In this document: piece after piece, positions 46,325 to 57,268 of the stretch
Numbering within the stretch: position 1 is the first letter of the stretch
Layout: each line of letters opens with the position of its first letter
Assembly: GCA_002286855.1 (NCBI GenBank)
Contig: NRSV01000017.1
Coordinates: forward strand, 413,475 to 477,474
Length of the DNA stretch: 64,000 nt
Origin: Bipolaris cookei
Lineage: Eukaryota; Ascomycota; Dothideomycetes; Pleosporales; Pleosporaceae
Direction: 5' to 3'
Notes under the pieces: model-generated
Seen by the model: only the letters and a program-made list of their open reading frames with translations
The model's database searches: none
Told to the model about the DNA's origin: nothing
Made by a program: the position numbers and the translations under genes

Positions 46325-48133
46325 GTGACTGTGCTTTGTCCTCTCCTGTCAATTGGTTTTCACGAATTGGTTTTGAGACACGTGGAGGTCGATCACCTTG
46401 CTCTCCCAGGAATTGTTTTTTCGAGTCTCTCCTTCTTGCTACTCACCTTCTACCAGGGTATCGGCCCAACTGTTGTCTTATATATATCTTTTTGGGGCAC
46501 TCTCTCTTTACGGATCCCGTTATACCGTGCATTTTGGCATCCGTTCAGACATTTTCCTGGACCATTCGGTGCAAAATTGTCGAAATAGTGGACCGTCAAA
46601 CAGATCTGGGATTCAAGATGGCATTGGCGTCGCGTACAACGTCTCCATAAGCAGTATGGTGATTATGTAAGAACAGGTATGCAATATATATCTGATAGTG
46701 TTAACAATACGATTGTTTTTAATCATTTTCTCTAAGGATTGTCTATCAGATTGGCGGCTGGTCAGTAATAGTAATAGGTCCCCAAGAAATTTCAATTTAC
46801 GACCCAAGCGCCATACAACCGCTTCTGGGTTTTTCTTCCATGACAACGAAGGAGCCTTTCTATGATGTTATGGAAAAGTCTCTTCATCTGAATCGAGACA
46901 AAGCCTTCCACCGCCAGCGACGTAAGATTTGGTATAACGGTATGAAGGAGTGTAAGTCCTGTTTTCAGCATAAACCATGCTATTCACTAACAATTGTAGC
47001 GCTTTCTACCTTTTCTTTACTTGTGGAGGAGTTTACAGATAAGTTACTTGCTGAACTACACAAACAGAATGGCGAATCGATTGAATTGTTACGTTATTGC
47101 AGCTACTATAGTTATGATGTTATGTCAAAACTTGTGTTTGGCGAATCAATGGGATTTGTGGAAGGCAAACAAAGTGAAGTAGTGGCAAGCATTCTCAATA
47201 CTTTCAATAGTAGCCTATCTGCTATGGGCCTCATGTACCATATGCCATGGTATATTATTTACTATGAACTCCAAAAATATGTATTGTATCCTGGACTGAA
47301 ACTAGCATTTAGGCTCATGAACACACTTGGGGTGGTCACTTCGATCGCTGGGCCGATGAAAGAATGGCAAGACTGGAGCGTGTCGCAAATGAGATAGCGC
47401 ATAGCTGTAAGCGTCCTAAGAAGTCTGCTCTATCCATGCTAATACCAAGGAACAACAGCGGACAGACGGAAAGACCGATTTCGTAGGACATCTCATCAGG
47501 AACATTCCTAACGATGCAGCTGGACTAGAACTACTATACGGCGAATCGCGACTCATCATCAGTGCCGGCAGCGAGACTACGTCCTTGGCGTTGACGTTTA
47601 CATTGATGCAACTAGCTACGAACCTCAAATACATCCATGCGATACGGAAGGAATTTCGTGACAGCGTATCTTTCAACTGTCAGAGGCCACTTCCAATGCT
47701 CGACGCAGTAATAGAGGAGTCAATGCGTTTATGGCCATCAATCTTTTTTGCACCTCAGCGCGTCACCCCACCATCTGGATTACACATCGATTCTCATTTT
47801 ATTCCTGGAAATACAATTATACAAATGCCGCCCTTCACCGTCTTCCGCGATCCAAGAAACTTTGTAAAACCGAACAAATTTTTGCCTGAACGATGGACAT
47901 TGGAACCTGAGTTGGTGCTTAATAGAAGCGCATTTATCCCATTTAGCACAGGACCATACAACTGCGTTGGTAAAGCATTGGCCAATATAGAGTTACGGAG
48001 TGTCATCGCAAGAGTGGTGAATGAGTTTGATATTCATCTTCCAGACGGATTCGTAGCAGAACAGTATTGGGAGGGTATCAAAGATCAGTTTACAGCAGGA
48101 CCTCCAGAAGGCCAGAGAGTTTCTTTTTTTTAG
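46325..48133 (+). pseudogene. Cytochrome P450 monooxygenase, two stops
   Basis: Exons 46325-46676, 46778-46951, 47000-47406 and 47459-48133 join in frame; introns are 101, 48 and 52 nt. Stops are TAG at 46586-46588 (a position followed by WTVKQIWD, so probably TGG to TAG) and TAG at 47395-47397. No ATG begins the frame; the first codon here is GTG, so the left boundary is approximate. P450 marks are an N-terminal membrane segment, HFPGPFGAKL, the I-helix SAGSETTS, ExxR as EESMRLWP, PERW, and the heme loop FSTGPYNCVGKALA with its axial Cys. The substrate is unknown. The second stop could be avoided only by an unusual GTGTCG donor; the first has no obvious escape. Confidence 0.85.
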
Positions 48134-48904
48134 ATGCCAGAGCTGATTTGAGTCAGCGTTAGCTCATGTCATGGCAATGGTATTTCGTCTCTCGAACACC
48201 AGAAGCTATCAAATACGAGACCAGCACTATTAGCTATTGCGAAATACTAATCAACATAGAATCCCTTTCCTGACTGGAATAGTATTTTGTCATTTTATGC
48301 CCGATAGAAAAATACCCAATGTTAAGCACAAGGGTTGGTCTTTACAGATAAGAAGTAGATTGTAAGGGGCTGCGCTCCGGGGAGCAATCGCGAGGTATAC
48401 AAGAGGTTCTATTCGATAGAGAGCTAAACTTCCAAGCTACGTAGCGATCTATATACAAGCTGGTTGCTCGAGTAACAATCGGGCCGATAGAATCTGGGTG
48501 CTCGAGGCAGCACCTAGAATCTTCTGCTGGTGTTTGAACGTCGTTCGGTTGGTACACGAAGATTCCGTGAGTAGACCGAGATTCCATCGAGGAGCTATCC
48601 AAAGGGCGTTCAGCCCGTTACATAGATTCCTAAAGACAAGAGAGTGGATAGTCCATTATGTCTTGCTACAGTGCGATGCCATACTTTCCATTCCAGGTTC
48701 CTTGGTTTCTGAAAAAAAAGATCTGTTAAGATCAAAATACAGACATTGTACGAAAGCACTTCACCAACTCATCGGCAACTGATAATCCGACCAAAACCCC
48801 TCTGTATCCGCCTCGCCCTACTTCTCTATACCTCCCATAATACCATCCCAGTCAACCTGTCATTTGTCCTCTTCAACCATCTCGCCCCATTTCTCTAGCA
48901 CATA
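48134..48904. other. Intergenic stretch, possible solo LTR
   Basis: The part at about 48,355-48,650 (with GGGGCTGCGCTCCGGGGAGC) has a look often seen in long terminal repeats of fungal retroelements. No coding domain flanks it, and I could not identify TG...CA ends or a target duplication. No gene is supported. Confidence 0.3.
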
Positions 48905-50029
48905 CTATAGCTGTATATCGTGCGATGTAATAAAATGATCGAATCCCAACTGGTAGAGCTCTGCGCGTTTTGGTTCTATATCACTCACACCATCATTTCC
49001 TACCCTTCGTACGTCCTCGCCAATCAGTGCTCCATCGCTTGTTCGAGCAAATGCGTCTGAGCTCAGTGTGAATGGAAGGAAAAGTTTACTGCCGTCCTCG
49101 AATAGATGTGTGCCATATAGATTGGTTTCTATAAGATAGAGGCCAGCTAGGTAAGATGATACATGATGGAACTCATAGGTAAACGGCGAGATGCGTATAT
49201 CCTCACCCCATGGCGTGCGACAGATCTCTTGATAGGCAGGATCTGTGTTTGAGAAGAGGGGAAGTGGGAAGAGCTTGTCAGCTTCCACCTGTTCTAATGC
49301 TGGGGCAAAAGGTTAGTGCTGGGCTATGCTTAACCCTGGTGCAAGATAGGTAAAGACAGGCTTTGAGCACCAATTGAGGAACCGATTCGCGAAGCTGTTC
49401 GAGGGTAGGCTCTCTGAATTACCACCAGTCACAAAGTCAAGCAGACCCTGTTTAGTATTTTGCAGTTGAGATGGCATTTTGGCGTGGATAGCGTCTACCA
49501 GCTGCTCAAAAGCCCCGAGAGTGCCTTGCAGGTCTCGTTCTGTGTATGAAGGTATTATGAATAGACGTGTGCTGCATGGCCGTACACTCATCTTGATCTA
49601 AACCACACCAAGTGGACGAGTGGCGCCTAGAGCCCCATTCGCCCCGTAAAGAGTGACAAAGCGCCGCTTTTTCGAATTGTCTTCATCTTCGGCTTAGTTT
49701 ATATTCTGCCAAAGTCTTTCGGGAGAGCACAAACAGGCTAGATACCGATGGAAGAAGTGACGCTTGGTAACTGGGTCCGTTGCAAATCCATACCAAGCTA
49801 TCTTTAGGAAAGAGACGACAGTGGCATCAAGACGATGAGAAACACTCGCAAGAACTGCATCACCACCATAGCATTCGCACCATGTCCATTTATCGAGGGT
49901 GTCTAATTCGAAGCCTCGTTGAACCCAGCCTAGCTCAACAATGTAATTATGAAGTGCTGCGCAACGCTCGTGATCCAGGCCTTCCAATTCCCGCGACGGA
50001 CACTCGTTGCTAATCCGCCACTCTGCCAT
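48905..50029 (-). pseudogene. Gene of unknown function, two nonsense codons
   Basis: Two exons, 50029-49735 and 49692-48905, joined by a 42-nt intron with a GTTTGT donor, give one frame of 360 codons. TAG at 49600-49598 and TAA at 49315-49313 interrupt it; both fit CAG and CAA changed by C to T in CpA, the RIP context. The N-terminus is MAEWRISNECPSRELEGLDH, then a Trp/Cys-rich stretch WTWCECYGGDAV and a long soluble region ending HFITSHDIQL. I recognise no domain. The frame is open everywhere else and ends with a normal stop, so it was probably a real gene until recently. If the short intron is wrong, one frameshift would be needed instead. Confidence 0.6.
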
Positions 50030-50502
50030 AGTGGGGGTTCGAGAAATACAGCAGTAAAATGTATAATCCTTACTATTTCATTGTTATTTCAGTCTAAATG
50101 CGTCATGAAATAGGGTGATGAAGCGTATACATACCTAATGTGTTCTACCTGGTAGGTCAATAGTACGACCAACTTTGGTTTACCGGTGTATTAGCTAAGG
50201 TTAGACGAAGAAATTATTCACTTTGTTAGTGAATATCACACAAAAAGCGCTTGTAAGGCTAGCACCATATATAGCAGTAGACGTCTTCTCCGTTTAGCAA
50301 AACACATAGTGTGACTTCTCTCGTATCTAACACTTGGCATGTGCATATCACTCTACAGGCTCCATCGATTCAATCTTGGCTTGCTGCCAATGTGTGCGTA
50401 ATACTCTGGCAACTTTTTTTTTACTTTTCGTTGATTAACGTGGGTATATCAAAAGTCTACATATCGGTACACTATACAAAGACACTAAAGCAGGGGCCAT
50501 TA
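50030..50502. other. Right edge of the decayed island
   Basis: AT-rich sequence holding copy 2 of the 33-base repeat. It also contains the NDC1 3' flank. No gene is seen. Confidence 0.45.
50316..50348 (+). repeat. 33-base dispersed repeat, copy 2
   Basis: It matches 41688-41720 at 30 of 33 positions in direct orientation. All differences replace G or C with A or T, as RIP would do. Confidence 0.75.
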
Positions 50503-52512
50503 CTATCTTCTCCCGGTCTGAATGATCTCAGGTGCTTTCTTGGCACTCGCTGCCTTTTTCGCCTCCATAATCTCCAGTCTGCTGAGTCCCATACTACTCA
50601 GATACTCATTGAAGCTACCGAGAATCCGCTCTAGTCCTTCTCGGAGACATTCCCTGACTTCATCCACCTCAGGTACCTTTCTCCTCTCTGTTTCTAGTTT
50701 GGCAAGTGTTTCGACATCGCTCGGATGTATCGGAATTGTCTCCATGTACTCGTCGATCTTGTTGAGTGCTTTGGTAAGCACGCGTACCATGGCTGGAATA
50801 CCTTCGTGAAAACGGCCGAGCGAGTCTTCGCTAAGAGAGGACACGGCCAGATTCGCAAGGGAAGTGACGGCGTTGCAAATCAACGAAATTCGAGAGTATG
50901 GCGCTCCGAGAACAACAATGCGTGCTGTACGTTGAACACATTGTCTGAAAATGGCGCCAACCGAGGAAGACACAAACTTGCTGTAGTACGTTGTAAAGAG
51001 CGACTCTGCCTCTTTAGCACCTTCTTGTGCCTTGCTCAGCCCCTTGTTGATGGCTTCGCGGCTATACGCTTTTTGGGCATTGCCAGGAGCGCTGTGAGAT
51101 TTTGCGAGATCCGCTGTTGCTGCTTCGAAATGCTCCAATCTGGAATTTGGCTTTGGTGGCGGTGCTGCAATCGCTTTGTCGTCCTTGAGTGGCTGCGAAA
51201 TCCGTGGTACTAGGTTGACAGGTGCCGCCGACTGCTCTTTGCCGTCTCCAACGACCGGGTTGAAGGCAGGATTAAGACCAACACTTAAGCGTTCGATGAG
51301 GAACTTCAATTCCCCGAGACACAAGTCTGTAATTTGCTCGTGGGTAGGCGCCTTCTTGCGATCCATCTCACTGTATAGCGTCTTACGGCGGTCGGGGAAA
51401 GCGTCTGTAATGAGAGCAAGCTCCCAGAAAGCGATTGCCTAGATTCAGTCAGCCATGATCACGAACATGCGTCGCCTCTCCATACCTTGACAGTATCCTT
51501 CTTCGACTTGAGCCCATTCAATAGTGAGCCATTCGGATCTTTTGAATCGTTTGTAATGGGATTGTCGTTCTTCAGCGGCTCCTGCGCAATGTATACGTCA
51601 AAAGTCTTGTTGACAAACTCCCACAGTAGAACCAGAAGCGTTCCCTCAGTAATGAACATGAGACACAGAGGCAAGAAAGGAGCCAGACCGGTGGGAGTGG
51701 AGGTCTTGGAAAGGCTCCAAAGATAGCGACCGAGGCTGTAATAATAACTCCAGATCAGATAGCGCGTGATTGGGAAGTAGAAGATAAATCCAACAACAGC
51801 GATGGTCGCAGCCAGCGAGCTCGACTTGGTTGCCATACCCTTGAATTGTTTGATGAGGACATGTCTGGGCTTAGGTGCCCGTCGCGCCGGTGCAGCATCG
51901 TCACGGTCCTTCTTGGGCTTCATTGCTGGCACATTGATTCTGTCATAGTCTCTCCACAAGTGAACACTGGACTGTGCAGTTGCGAGGAGGTAGAAACAGT
52001 AGCGCAAGTAGAGCGGTCTCTCGTTCAACCTGAATCGCTCATGCATGCGCCCGGCCTCGATGAACGCGAGCCTGTCCTTGCGGCCCCTTGACCAGATATA
52101 TGTCTCAACAAAAATCATAGCAGAGAAAGCATATGCAATAAGGGTAACGACAGTGGATAGACGGAAGAAGTACTTCGTGAAGGTCTGGGCCTGGGTAGGC
52201 GTCTGGCGAGGGCCAACGTGCCATTGGGAAACGCGAAGAACGTAGATGGAAAGCGCGGAGAGGAAGAGCAGGAGGGTTCGGATGCCTGTGAGGCCTAGTG
52301 GAAAAAACGACCATAGAGCTGTATGTGAATTAGTATCTTGGCTTATACTTGGTGGTGTTTATCATACGGTTGGCCCATTCGCCCATCCAACACGCGATCG
52401 CGTAACACAGCAACAAAGTGTACTTGCTCGCCCTGTTGAATCTGCGGTGGAGCGCTGGTGTCAGGTAGTCTCTGTACGGGCGCACTTGAGTGCCCAGCTG
52501 TGCGAGTGCCAT
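50503..52512 (-). CDS. NDC1: Nuclear pore and spindle-pole membrane protein NDC1
   Basis: Three exons, 52512-52368, 52318-51486 and 51438-50503, give 637 aa; introns are 49 and 47 nt. The start MALAQLGTQVRPYRDYLTPA is followed by LHRRF, the fungal Ndc1 opening. The N-terminal half has about six membrane helices (TLLLCYAIACWM, SFFPLGLTGIRTLLLFL, TVVTLIAYAFSAMIF, ATIAVVGFIFYFPI, FLPLCLMFITEGTLLVLLW), and the C-terminal half is soluble and helical, with FRQCVQRTARIVVLGAPYSR. Ndc1 anchors nuclear pore complexes and, in yeast, spindle pole bodies in the nuclear membrane. The frame is open 66 codons further upstream to 52710, but the ATG at 52512 matches the family start. It is divergent from PEP12. 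Confidence 0.92.
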
Positions 52513-52944
52513 GGCTGCGGTGAGTCGCGGCTGGAGAGAATGTATGAGGAAACAGCTATAGCATAGCAAGAAATAAAGAAATGGCGTCGTGCCAGTGAGA
52601 AACGTGGAGGGGAGCAGCAAAAGTGGTTGCGCGCAGGGCGTTGCAGCGATACAAAGACGCCCAAGTTTCGTCAAATAAACATGGGTCGGCGGAGCTACAA
52701 GTTGCTGCATGTCTGCTTACATAACAGCGGACCCGCCCGTGCCATGCGCTCTTGGCCGCGGCTCGTCGTCATCGTCGCAGGAACCGTCCGAGCGAGCAGA
52801 CCAGACCAATCCAAACCCCCAGGCACCGACAATTGCATCCCCATATCACTCGCTCGCAGTCACGTCGACAGTCGCTAGGTTCTAGACAACTCTTATATCA
52901 CTGTGCAACCGAGCCATCGTGTGCTCCCCCTGTTCAACACCATC
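52513..52944. promoter_or_regulatory. Bidirectional promoter region NDC1/PEP12
   Basis: The 432 bases lie between divergent starts and must carry both promoters. No named element is recognised. Confidence 0.5.
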
Positions 52945-53830
52945 ATGTCATTCCAGCGCTCCAGTGCCCTCGAATCGCAGCCTACATCATGGCGCCGGGA
53001 AGACGACGCAGCCTACGCTGATGACCCCGAGTTCCGCGATTTTGCCGACAAGCTCTCCGACGACCTCTTTGCCCTCACCCGCAATGTCGCCCGCCTATCG
53101 CAAGAGACAGCCAAGCTAGGAACTAAGCACGAGACAGCCCGTGTGCGCGAGCGCGTCAAGACAACCGTCGAGGAGACGTCGGACAAGTTCAAAGAACTCG
53201 GTGAGAGCCTCAAGAAGATCGCCACATGGCCGGATGTCGGGGTATGTAGAGACTGGAGCCTCTCCCACGAAAAACACGAGCATTGTTTTAGCTAACCGAT
53301 AAATACAGCCCTCGCAGAAATTCACCCAATCGAAGCTGCAGCGCGAATTCAAAGCCTCCCTCACCGAATTCCAACAACTACAGAAGCAGGCGCTGGAAAA
53401 GGAAAAGCAGTCTGCACAAGCTGCACGCACTGCCTTGCAAGACGCAACCTCGCCAAGCGAAGAGCGGGGAGACTACGGCCAACACCAGTTGCAGGAGCAG
53501 GAGCAGCTGCGCCTTGCTAACCAGGATGAGGTCGACTTCCAGGAATCCCTCATCATCGAGCGCGAGTCTGAGATCCGCAATATTGAGCAGTCGGTCGGCG
53601 AGCTCAACGAGCTGTTTCGTGATGTCGCCCACATGGTGCATGAGCAAGGGGGCCAGCTCGATATTATTGAGGAAAATGTTGAGACAACGCATGATGCGTC
53701 GCGAGGTGCGCATATAAATCTTAAGCAGGCTAGCAACTACCAGAAGAGTGCTAGGAGCAAGGCGTGCATTCTGTTGCTTATTCTGGCCATTGTCTTGGTC
53801 ATCATCATCCTTGCTGTCGTCTTGGACTAG
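52945..53830 (+). CDS. PEP12: Endosomal/vacuolar t-SNARE PEP12 (syntaxin)
   Basis: Two exons, 52945-53241 and 53309-53830, with a 67-nt intron, give 272 aa. The N-terminal Habc-like helices span about residues 25-100 (FADKLSDDLFALTRNVARLS), followed by a linker and the Qa-SNARE motif at about 170-235, IIERESEIRNIEQSVGELNE, LFRDVAHMVHEQGGQLDIIE and ENVETTHDASRGA, with Gln at the zero layer in EQGGQLDI. A tail anchor ends the protein (ACILLLILAIVLVIIILAVV). Pep12 marks late endosomes and accepts Golgi-to-endosome vesicles; in this window CCZ1 acts in the same pathway. Confidence 0.94.
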
Positions 53831-54155
53831 ATGACAACAACCAGCATCTGTGTAAATTGTCTTTCTCCATGGCTTTTTTTTGTCCCAAGGCGTTGAATGG
53901 TATATTTGGGGAGGGGATTCTGATATCATGGCGTAACGCATTGTTTACAGATATCCGTGCCTTGAGAGGGTTGCGTATTTATGAGTTGTACAGTTTAACC
54001 CACCTAATTCATGCGATGCTTTTATCGATTTTACGTCTTCTTTATCTATGGTCTCACAACAGGGATAATTTCTGTATTGGCTGGGGTGGATGACATTGTG
54101 CTCTATACCATACTATGCTCTATATTCTCAGACCTCTCTACCAAGAGTCAAAACG
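53831..54155. other. Convergent intergenic region PEP12/MVD1
   Basis: It holds the 3' ends of both genes. Nothing else is seen. Confidence 0.5.
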
Positions 54156-55352
54156 CTAGCCGCTCTTGACAGGCTCGCCCTTCTCGTCAATCAGACTCTC
54201 CTCAGTCCTGACTGGTCCCTCACCAACACCTGTCAAGATAACCCTGCTGACACCTTCCTCTAGCAGTGCAATAGCAGGTCCAGCCTCAGACTTGACTTTC
54301 TCAAGAGCCTCTGCGTTGGCTTGGACAGCCCGTCCCCTCTGGCCCTGCCATCCATCCTTCTCGCTGAGAATGGTCTTAAAGAGGCCTGCTATCTCCTTCT
54401 CGTTCTCCTCGAGGTAGTACACAACGGCGTTTGGACCCGCGTCAAAAGTGTATGCCGCAATGATCTTGCCTGCGGCTGCGTTGATGCTTTCGACAACCTT
54501 GATAGCAGCGCGGGAAACGTCATTAAGGTAGAAGATGGGTGGGAATGTGTCAAGGCAGGTAGCGTGGAAGGAGTTGCTGTCCATCATGGTGATCTTGCCG
54601 AATGCCTCAAAGTCCTTGTTCTGGATGGCGTCCTGCATTTCTTTCATGCGCCTTGGTACCGTCTCACTGGCTCTTGACTGGAAAAGACTCGAAGTTGCGA
54701 CTGTGGTTTGCATACCAGTGGTGCTCGACACACCCTTCTTTGCTGCACTGACGACCAAAACGACGGCACGCATGTTTGGCCAGTGGCTTGCAGGTGCGAC
54801 CTGGAAAGCTACGCTGTCACTGCCATCTGCGGCAGAGCCTTGCTCCCAGCCTACATATCCGCCAAAGAGCGATCGGCACGCTGAGCCCGAGCCTTGACGA
54901 GCGATGCGGGAGAGTTCTGTAGGCGAGGCTGGAAGTTCGTATAGGTTTGCAATTGCGCGGACAAGTGCTGCAAAGCCAGCGGCTGAACTGGCCAATCCAG
55001 CAGCGGTGGGGAAGTTGTTCTCAGATACGATACGGAGGGGGAGATCGGCCAACTTGGGCAGGCTAGAGTCTTTCTCCTCAAGCTCTTTTCTCAGCGCCCT
55101 CAGTTCCCTGAAACATGCTTGGGTTCTGGCGCCAGAAACATCTTGAGACTGGCCATTGAGAAGGAGAGTGTCTTCTTTTGAATAACTAGAAGAGCAAGAG
55201 GCCGTGGTGTGGGTGCGGAGGTCGGACTGCGCAAGGGTCACGCTAAGGGAAGAGTTGGTGGGGAGATTTAGCTTTGGGTCACGCTTTCCCCAGTACTTGA
55301 TTACCGCGATGTTGACGGGGGCAGTCGTGCTGGCACGGTGGATGTCAGACAT
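54156..55352 (-). CDS. MVD1: Diphosphomevalonate decarboxylase (ERG19)
   Basis: A single exon of 398 aa, the usual length. The start MSDIHRASTTAPVNIAVIKY, followed by WGKRD, and TNSSLSVTL are the family opening. The GHMP ATP-binding loop is NNFPTAAGLASSAAGFAALV; RQGSGSACRSLFGGYVGWEQ and MMDSNSFHATCLD follow, with FDAGPNAVVYYL near the C-terminus. The enzyme turns mevalonate diphosphate into isopentenyl diphosphate with ATP, the last step of the mevalonate pathway, feeding sterols and prenyl groups (including that on RHO1). It is divergent from the heme lyase gene. Confidence 0.96.
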   Translation of the reverse strand: MSDIHRASTTAPVNIAVIKYWGKRDPKLNLPTNSSLSVTLAQSDLRTHTTASCSSSYSKEDTLLLNGQSQDVSGARTQACFRELRALRKELEEKDSSLPKLADLPLRIVSENNFPTAAGLASSAAGFAALVRAIANLYELPASPTELSRIARQGSGSACRSLFGGYVGWEQGSAADGSDSVAFQVAPASHWPNMRAVVLVVSAAKKGVSSTTGMQTTVATSSLFQSRASETVPRRMKEMQDAIQNKDFEAFGKITMMDSNSFHATCLDTFPPIFYLNDVSRAAIKVVESINAAAGKIIAAYTFDAGPNAVVYYLEENEKEIAGLFKTILSEKDGWQGQRGRAVQANAEALEKVKSEAGPAIALLEEGVSRVILTGVGEGPVRTEESLIDEKGEPVKSG

Positions 55353-55996
55353 TGTGAGAATGTGTTTTCAAATCAGTGTCAATAGACGGGGGAATGAGCG
55401 GGGGTAGAGGCTGTGAAAGTCGGAGGACGTGGTGATGTTGTTATTTATATGCAGGGTTCTAAGTACGGTAAGGCCTAGCAAGCGGGGACCGAAAAGGCGC
55501 CAAGGGGGAGTCGGAACAACACCGCTTTGGGGCTGGAAGATAACTGAGTTGTCCATACATAAAGGGTAGTGAGGGCATGTTTTACCAACCAACGTTGATC
55601 CTGGGCGAAGTGGCAGCAAAGTCCATCCAACCTTGGCGTTTGTTACTGAGTAATACACGCAAGAATCTGATACATAGCCTATAGAAGGAGGCACAACGCC
55701 TTTTTGTAATCTATGGAGACATATTAACCAATCGTATCTAGAAAAGCTAAGATTATCCTTAGTTGGGAAGACATGCCCTTGTTGTCTGTAATCCTTGCAG
55801 CGTACAACGCTAAATACATTCGCGCTCATTTTCGCTGACCGAAAAGTTGTCTATGGCTACGCAGGATGACACTACAAGGCCAACCAATCACAGCGAATCG
55901 ACTTCCGCAGAGTCCGTGCGTAACATTTCTCCAACCACTGCCGTCACCATGCCTAACATGTTGGAATTCCATTCCACATAGCCAACCACCACCACA
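55353..55996. promoter_or_regulatory. Divergent upstream region MVD1/heme lyase
   Basis: A 644-base gap lies between two start codons. It should contain both promoters. No sterol-regulatory or other element is confidently seen. Confidence 0.45.
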
Positions 55997-56809
55997 ATGT
56001 CCTCGAAAGACGACCCTGCAGCAGCCTGTCCCGTCGACCACAAGACTCGAGAGGCATGGCTCGCTCAGGCCCGCGCCCAAAACGCCAATGCGCCACCAAA
56101 TCCACACCACACACCCATCTCCACGCCCGCCGCCCCGCTAGCAACACCCCTACGATCACAATCACAACCAGCCGTACAGCAATCCTGCGACTCCTCGTCT
56201 CTCGATCAAAGCACATCGTCCCCCCCTCCAACAAGCCCAGGCCTCTTCTCCCAAATCCGCCTCGGCACCGACCGCGAAGTTAGCACCATCCCGCGCGCCC
56301 TTCCCGACACCCCCTCCCAAGCCCCTGCCAACAACGAGCGCGACACGGGCGCTGATAAGAACACCGGAAACTGGATCTACCCCTCCGAGCAAATGTTCTT
56401 CGACGCTATGCGCCGCAAAGCCTACGACCCCTCCGCCCCGGACATGCGCACCATAGTCCCCATCCACAACGCCGTCAACGAGCGCGCCTGGCACGAAATC
56501 AAACGCTGGGAGCAAGGCCGCGGCTCCGAAGCCTGCGGTGGCCCCAAACTCGCTTCTTTCTCCGGGCTCAGCACAAGCTTGACGCCCCGCGCTCGCTGGA
56601 AGAGTCTGATGGGGTACCAGCCCCCGTTTGATCGCCATGACTGGGTTGTGGATCGGTGCGGTACGAAAATTGAGTATGTGATTGATTTTTATGCGGGGAG
56701 GGATGAGGGGAAAGTGGGGAAGGCGCTGAATTTTTATTTGGACGTTAGACCCAAGTTGAATAGCTGGGAGGGGGTTAAGACGAGGGTCATGAAGTTTTGG
56801 GGGTTTTAG
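55997..56809 (+). CDS. Holocytochrome c synthase type heme lyase
   Basis: A single exon of 270 aa. It begins MSSKDDPAAACPVDHKTREA, with the CPV heme-regulatory motif typical of these enzymes. After a variable P/S/T-rich linker come the catalytic-domain blocks NWIYPSEQMFFDAMRRKAYD, IVPIHNAVNERAW (with the heme-binding His), PPFDRHDWVVDRCG and IEYVIDFYAG. It attaches heme to apocytochrome in the mitochondrial intermembrane space. Fungi have two related enzymes, for cytochrome c (CYC3) and cytochrome c1 (CYT2); I cannot assign this one without alignment, so no symbol is given. Confidence 0.92.
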   Translation: MSSKDDPAAACPVDHKTREAWLAQARAQNANAPPNPHHTPISTPAAPLATPLRSQSQPAVQQSCDSSSLDQSTSSPPPTSPGLFSQIRLGTDREVSTIPRALPDTPSQAPANNERDTGADKNTGNWIYPSEQMFFDAMRRKAYDPSAPDMRTIVPIHNAVNERAWHEIKRWEQGRGSEACGGPKLASFSGLSTSLTPRARWKSLMGYQPPFDRHDWVVDRCGTKIEYVIDFYAGRDEGKVGKALNFYLDVRPKLNSWEGVKTRVMKFWGF

Positions 56810-57268
56810 AGATGTACCTAAGGGTTATATCGAATGTGTAGGTTATGTCTGTTGTTTTGGAAGAAGGGAGTCTTCTATGTGTGACGAACCAAGTGTACTA
56901 TATTCATATGTACAATATCAATGAGATGATACTATTTCTATTTTCTTTTCTTTCTTTTTACATTCATCGGTAGCAAAAGAAGATGAGAGATGAAACATCC
57001 TGGACGCAAGCCCGAGCAGACTTTATTTGGTGAAGAGAAGAACATGAATCGCTGCGTCAGGAACAAACACCGCACTGCTTTATCAGCAAACGCCACCTCC
57101 AACCCCCATACGCCATGCGTGTGCATCTGAAGAGTATTTTCTTGCCCTCCCCCATTCAAACCAAAAAAGTAAAGAAAAATTCGCTCATATCAAACGTCAA
57201 ATCCAACAACTCAAAAAGAATAGCACAATAATAATGTGCTTAGGAAAACGATACGATCATGAGTACTT
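56810..57268. other. Convergent intergenic region heme lyase/DnaJ
   Basis: It holds the two 3' ends in AT-rich sequence. No gene is seen. Confidence 0.5.
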
